Source: Ciona intestinalis (lineage: Eukaryota; Chordata; Ascidiacea; Phlebobranchia; Cionidae). From it: 64,000 bases of DNA. The notes beneath the pieces were generated by a model that was given only the letters and a program-made list of their open reading frames with translations, did no database searches and had not been told where the DNA came from. Where the stretch lies: NCBI RefSeq assembly GCF_000224145.3, contig NC_020176.2, positions 4,191,825 to 4,255,824 of the forward strand, read 5' to 3'. Numbering within the stretch: the stretch's first letter is position 1; each line of letters starts with the position of its first letter. Of this stretch, positions 60,426 to 64,000 are shown in pieces. A program made the position numbers and the translations under genes.

Positions 60426-61337
60426 CTATGATAGTTTATCATCTTTAACAACTAAAGCAGGATTATAAAAAGAAACTTCCGCAGGAAGTGGAAATCTATC
60501 CATAACCAGGATATTCTTCTTGAGCATATCATGCGCCAATTCATCAACAAAACCAAACCAATAGATCACCAGTCCTGGCCCAAATCGATTCCAGTAGCTG
60601 TTGTATTGTTTATTCACATAATACATATGTTCTTCAGGAGTGCCGAAAGAAGCTTTGCTTTCAATCCAGCAAACCACTTGGTCTTTCAACTTAAATGGGA
60701 TTTCAAGTTTAATATCTGGTGTTTTATCAAATCCCAATTTCTTTAAATCAACCTCAGTTTGAAATGGAATATTCAACTCTTTCACATGCGTCACTAGTTT
60801 GTGTTCATATTCTGAACCAATAAGACTTCGTACTGAATCAGTTACTTGGCCATAACCAAAATCATGTAGAATGCATTGTCGTACTTCCCATGATAAAACT
60901 TTGTCTTCGATTAAAAATGGATCTTTTACCAGTCGAGCAACTTCAGTTTTAAGATTAACTCTTTCGTTTGTTTCCGCATGGTCGCTTTTCTCTGCTTTTA
61001 ATTTAAGATGTCTATGTAAAATCAATCTAGCAAGCAGTAAAGGTGGAATGTTGTTTTCGGTTGCAATTTCCACCAGTGCTGAGTTTTTATGGCTTTTTCC
61101 ATCTCTTTTACTTTGTAAAAAGGTAGAATAGTATTTTTCTATGCACGCATCTGTGCTTTTATCATGAATTGTTCTTTTCACATGGTTTTGGTGGTGTATG
61201 AGACATATGCTTACTAATGTTTGGTAGGAAAATTTGGCTTCAAACATATCTTTTACTTGGTTGATCAAATCCTTTAATTTCTTGCATTTGTTTGACTTAA
61301 TAAATGAAATAATCTCCTCGAATTCCTTTCGTTTCAT
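60426..61337 (-). CDS. CDIN1: CDAN1-interacting nuclease 1 (C15orf41 homologue)
   Basis: Predicted PD-(D/E)XK-type nuclease that in vertebrates partners codanin-1; mutations in the human gene cause congenital dyserythropoietic anaemia type I. A single uninterrupted frame of 303 aa (human 281). The N-terminal part has the helical YQTLVSICLIHHQNHVKRT and LLLARLILHRHL blocks. The nuclease core reads GFDKTPDIKLEIP, then WIESKASFGTPEEH, giving the D..ExK residues, then YWNRFGPGLVIYWFGFVDEL, almost identical to the human motif. The gene is intronless here while its neighbours are split, so a retroposed copy is conceivable, but the frame is intact. The first ATG (61337) is kept as the start. Confidence 0.93.
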   Translation of the reverse strand: MKRKEFEEIISFIKSNKCKKLKDLINQVKDMFEAKFSYQTLVSICLIHHQNHVKRTIHDKSTDACIEKYYSTFLQSKRDGKSHKNSALVEIATENNIPPLLLARLILHRHLKLKAEKSDHAETNERVNLKTEVARLVKDPFLIEDKVLSWEVRQCILHDFGYGQVTDSVRSLIGSEYEHKLVTHVKELNIPFQTEVDLKKLGFDKTPDIKLEIPFKLKDQVVCWIESKASFGTPEEHMYYVNKQYNSYWNRFGPGLVIYWFGFVDELAHDMLKKNILVMDRFPLPAEVSFYNPALVVKDDKLS

Positions 61338-61805
61338 AATAAAATTTATCTACCGATAATAGATCCGATTCGTTAACGACTTGAGCAGCACATGGTATTT
61401 TCTGTAACAGCGCTGGATTATTATTTGTTGATTCTTATAAACTTCACAACTCGAGTCCTACGTGTCAGCTTCATAAACCAACCACACGCGTAAACCCCAA
61501 GTACGAAAACGCTAAATGCTATTGCGTAGTGTTAACGTAGTTTGGACAACTACACAGAGTGCTTTTTTCCCAACGATCAGAGTTTTTCTCTTTAGTTCTA
61601 TCTATGTGACAACAAACCGTTGCATAGTATAATTTAACCGAAATTTACTTTCCCATTCTTGTATATTATGATTCTATCTATTTTTAATTTTAAAGTAAAA
61701 GCATTATTTGTCTTGTTTTACCTGGTTGAATGACCTATTCCCTCTTTTAAAATTTGGTGGAGAGATACAAACTGTACATAATTCCGCCATCGGTTAGCCG
61801 TTATC

Positions 61806-62239
61806 GCATTGCTGACAACGGAATAAACGTAGAAATATTTTAATATAGTTAATGATAGTTTGCACATATTTATCATTTCGTAAAATATGCAAAACCTATT
61901 TCAGGCGTTTTGTCCTGAACACGAAATTTCCTTTCTTGGGCGTTGTAACTCGGGTATTTTGTATGTTGCAACTGTAGTCCAAAAGTGTCTACAATTTTTG
62001 TCCGTTTGAGTGCCATCTTTCATATCTTTTCTTGACTATTTTGAACAAGCATTGAATACAACGGCCTAATATTTATTTTCGCATTGTTATTAACGCAGCG
62101 AGTAACTCGAAAGTTCATGTTTGTTGTAAGTTGATGGATTTCAATTAATTGAACACTGCGTAGTGCAGCCACCCGACTATAGATATATTTACACGAATAC
62201 ACTGCATTACAAGAGAATTACGTCGGACGATTAGGGTCG
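61806..62239. repeat. left copy of a ~420-bp duplicated block
   Basis: Begins at GCATTGCTGACAACG and runs to the gap. From TTTATCATTTCGTAAAATAT on it is nearly identical to 62777-63125. The first 60 bp differ by several changes, and the last 20 bp before the gap diverge. Confidence 0.8.
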
Positions 62240-62289
62240 NNNNNNNNNNNNNNNNNNNNNNNNNNNNNNNNNNNNNNNNNNNNNNNNNN
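62240..62289. other. assembly gap (50 N)
   Basis: Exactly 50 N. The right side starts CGCCAACTCCGTCCCC. A second gap whose neighbours are near-duplicates. Confidence 0.97.
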
Positions 62290-62708
62290 CGCCAACTCCG
62301 TCCCCATTGTCCTTCGTCTCCATTGTAAAAGATGGGCGCATAGTATTTTTGGAAGGTTTTACCTGTTTATTTTAAAAACTATACCAACTATTCAAGTTTA
62401 TTAGGCCAGTTTAGTTATTTAGTAGGGTAACGCTTACAGTTTACCACTTGTTTAGGAAATTTAATTATTTAAAAAAGTTAGTTAAAATTTTTAAACAAAC
62501 GATTTGTAAGAAATATATATATATTAGAAAATAGTTGTTTTACACTATAACTTTAAATTAAGTCAAAAAACGAAGAAAAACTACATAAAACGTCATCGAC
62601 TCCATTGACTACAATAGTAAACGGGAACGACCCGCGAAAGAGAGAGAGTGTATCACCTCTCTCCTTTGCCGACATTGGAGATGCGCGTTCTATTCTTTTT
62701 TATTTCTG

Positions 62709-63140
62709 TGCATTGCTGACAACGCGATAAATGTTGAAATATTTGAATACAGTTTATGATAATTTGCACATGTTTATCATTTCGTAAAATATGCAAAACC
62801 TATTTCAGGCGTTTTGTCCTGAACACGAAATTTCCTTTCTTGGGCGTTGTAACTCGGGTATTTTGTATGTTGCAACTGTAGTCCAAAAGTGTCTACAATT
62901 TTTGTCCGTTTGAGTGCCATCTTTCATATCTTTTCTTGACTATTTTGAACAAGCATTGAATACAACGGCCTAATATTTATTTTCGCATTGTTATTAACGC
63001 AGCGAGTAACTCGAAAGTTCATGTTTGTTGTAAGTTGATGGATTTCAATTAATTGAACACTGCGTAGTGCAGCCACCCGACTATAGATATATTTACACGA
63101 ATACACTGCATTACAAGAGAATTACTCGACGATTACGGTC
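62709..63140. repeat. right copy of the ~420-bp duplicated block
   Basis: Matches 61806-62239. The pair lies in the 5' direction of CDIN1 and close to the 3' end of the next minus-strand gene. Confidence 0.8.
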
Positions 63141-63220
63141 GTGAAAAACAACGCACGCACCATGGAGCATAAATAACGAGCGTTGAATTTCGTAATTGGT
63201 GATTCACAATCAAAATTTAG

Positions 63221-63226
63221 TTTATT
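63221..63226 (-). terminator. poly(A) signal of the right-edge gene
   Basis: AATAAA on the minus strand 26 nt after the stop codon at 63252-63254. A second AATAAA lies at 63237-63242. Confidence 0.6.
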
Positions 63227-63251
63227 TTTAGTTGGTTTTATTTGTAGCAGC

Positions 63252-64000
63252 TCAGGATTGAGATTCCATCGTTGTTGGAGTTGATATTTCTATGTTGGCC
63301 GTGGTTGTATCTGTTTTACCGTCGTCTTCCTTGCAAAGTTCGACTGTTTCATTGTTAGTATCCTCAGATCCAGATTTTTGCTCTTCTGCTTCTTTCTTTT
63401 CCTCCTGAGAATCTTTCTCTGGCTCAGGAGGCGCTGTCTCCAGATCAGGAAGCTTAGACTCTGGTTCTATTGGCTCCTCCACCCCAGGTTTATCCTCTTG
63501 GGGCCCAGAGGTTGGATTATTCTCTTTACAAACCTCGGTCTCGGAGATTGTAAGATCGGCCAGGTTTTGTTGCGTGTCGGTATCTACAGAAAAATCAATG
63601 ATTTATTTCTCGGAAACTCTCAAAAATCACAAGCATGTTTAAAAGTGACACCGTATAATGCAGAAAATACACAATATCAACACAATTTCAATTCTTCATA
63701 AACTTCTCTCAAGTACATTTCAAACTTTTAATACACACCACTGAACTTAAACCCCCTGTTATTTTAGGCACAATATTTTAAGTTTTACATTTCAATACGA
63801 TGACTATTAAATTAACTAATAACCGTCAAATACAAACTAGAATGTAACATAAATTTCTTGTTATATTCGGCACCAAAATCTTACAAAATCAAATGTAATA
63901 ATAATTTTCCAAGCTACAAAGTGAAACACCAACCTTCCTCATCTGTTAGCGACCTCTTGGGACTCTCAGCTGTCGCGTCAGATGTATTCGCTTCAAATCT
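63252..64000 (-). CDS. acidic C-terminal part of an unidentified protein (partial)
   Basis: Two exons are visible: 63934-64000 (open at the window edge) and 63252-63583, joined in phase (GAGGAAG|GTTGGT to CTGTAG|AT). They encode RFEANTSDATAESPKRSLTD and then an unstructured tail rich in Glu, Asp, Pro, Ser and Thr. EEPIEPESKLPDLETAPPEP and DSQEEKKEAEEQKSG are typical stretches, and the end is PTTMESQS and stop. The low-complexity composition gives no family assignment. Splice phase and the AATAAA shortly after the stop support a real 3' end. The bulk of the protein lies beyond base 64000. Confidence 0.6.

Larger units (their letters stand above)
61338..63251. other. intergenic region with duplicated block and gap
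   Basis: No supported gene. It holds the CDIN1 upstream region, a ~420-bp block present twice on either side of a 50-N gap, and at 62590-62700 a short GC-richer patch with GAGAGAGAG. The identical 60-aa minus-strand ORFs at 62020-62202 and 62924-63106 lie in the duplicated block and show no family feature. Confidence 0.55.

Noticed and set aside
62020-63106. Identical 60-aa ORFs in two copies as a conserved small gene
   Set aside because: Their identity reflects the duplicated block itself; nothing else supports coding.

Overview
The window is animal nuclear DNA. It is AT-rich, has many short introns with GT..AG borders, and encodes proteins of animal type: a ciliary dynein-regulatory-complex subunit, a nuclear receptor, a rhodopsin-type GPCR, a Golgi COG subunit and a tandem family-1 glycosidase. 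The receptor looks like the single thyroid-hormone-receptor-like gene of an invertebrate chordate. The introns are full of a ~200 bp MITE and a tRNA-derived composite SINE of the kind reported from sea squirts. I read it as a Ciona genome (probably C. intestinalis/robusta). Fixed-length 50-N gaps, two of them flanked by near-identical copies, fit a shotgun assembly of a very heterozygous animal.

Layout: (1) 770-8677, minus: DRC7 (17 exons, 848 aa), with an RFX X-box candidate about 340 bp upstream. (2) 10224-12331, minus: an intron-split seven-transmembrane receptor of unassigned ligand. (3) 15747-44692, plus: one very long gene of about 66 exons. It has a signal peptide, seven tandem GH1 glycosidase domains, a Thr/Pro stalk, one transmembrane helix and a short tail. 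It is a lactase-phlorizin-hydrolase-like protein with seven domains where mammals have four. By catalytic residues, domains 1, 3, 6 and 7 look active; 2, 4 and 5 look dead. (4) 46505-51564, plus: a thyroid-hormone-receptor-like nuclear receptor with a near-perfect DBD but a ligand pocket lacking the T3 contacts. Three of its exons appear twice around a gap, which looks like an allelic assembly duplication. (5) 52754-54827, plus: a GT49 glucuronyltransferase (B4GAT1-like). (6) 56103-60155, minus: COG1. (7) 60426-61337, minus: intronless CDIN1, upstream of COG1 on the same strand and close to it, a candidate operon pair. (8) 63252-64000, minus: the acidic 3' end of an unidentified gene leaving the window.

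The genes do not form one pathway. DRC7 belongs to motile cilia. The GH1 protein would act at an apical or brush-border surface. The nuclear receptor, COG1, B4GAT1-like and CDIN1 are a transcription factor and housekeeping or Golgi/nuclear factors. No CRISPR array, rRNA, functional tRNA, retroviral or other capsid-bearing element was seen. The most unusual items are the seven-domain GH1 protein with interleaved pseudoenzyme domains and a stop codon at its third domain, and the receptor whose hormone contacts are all replaced.
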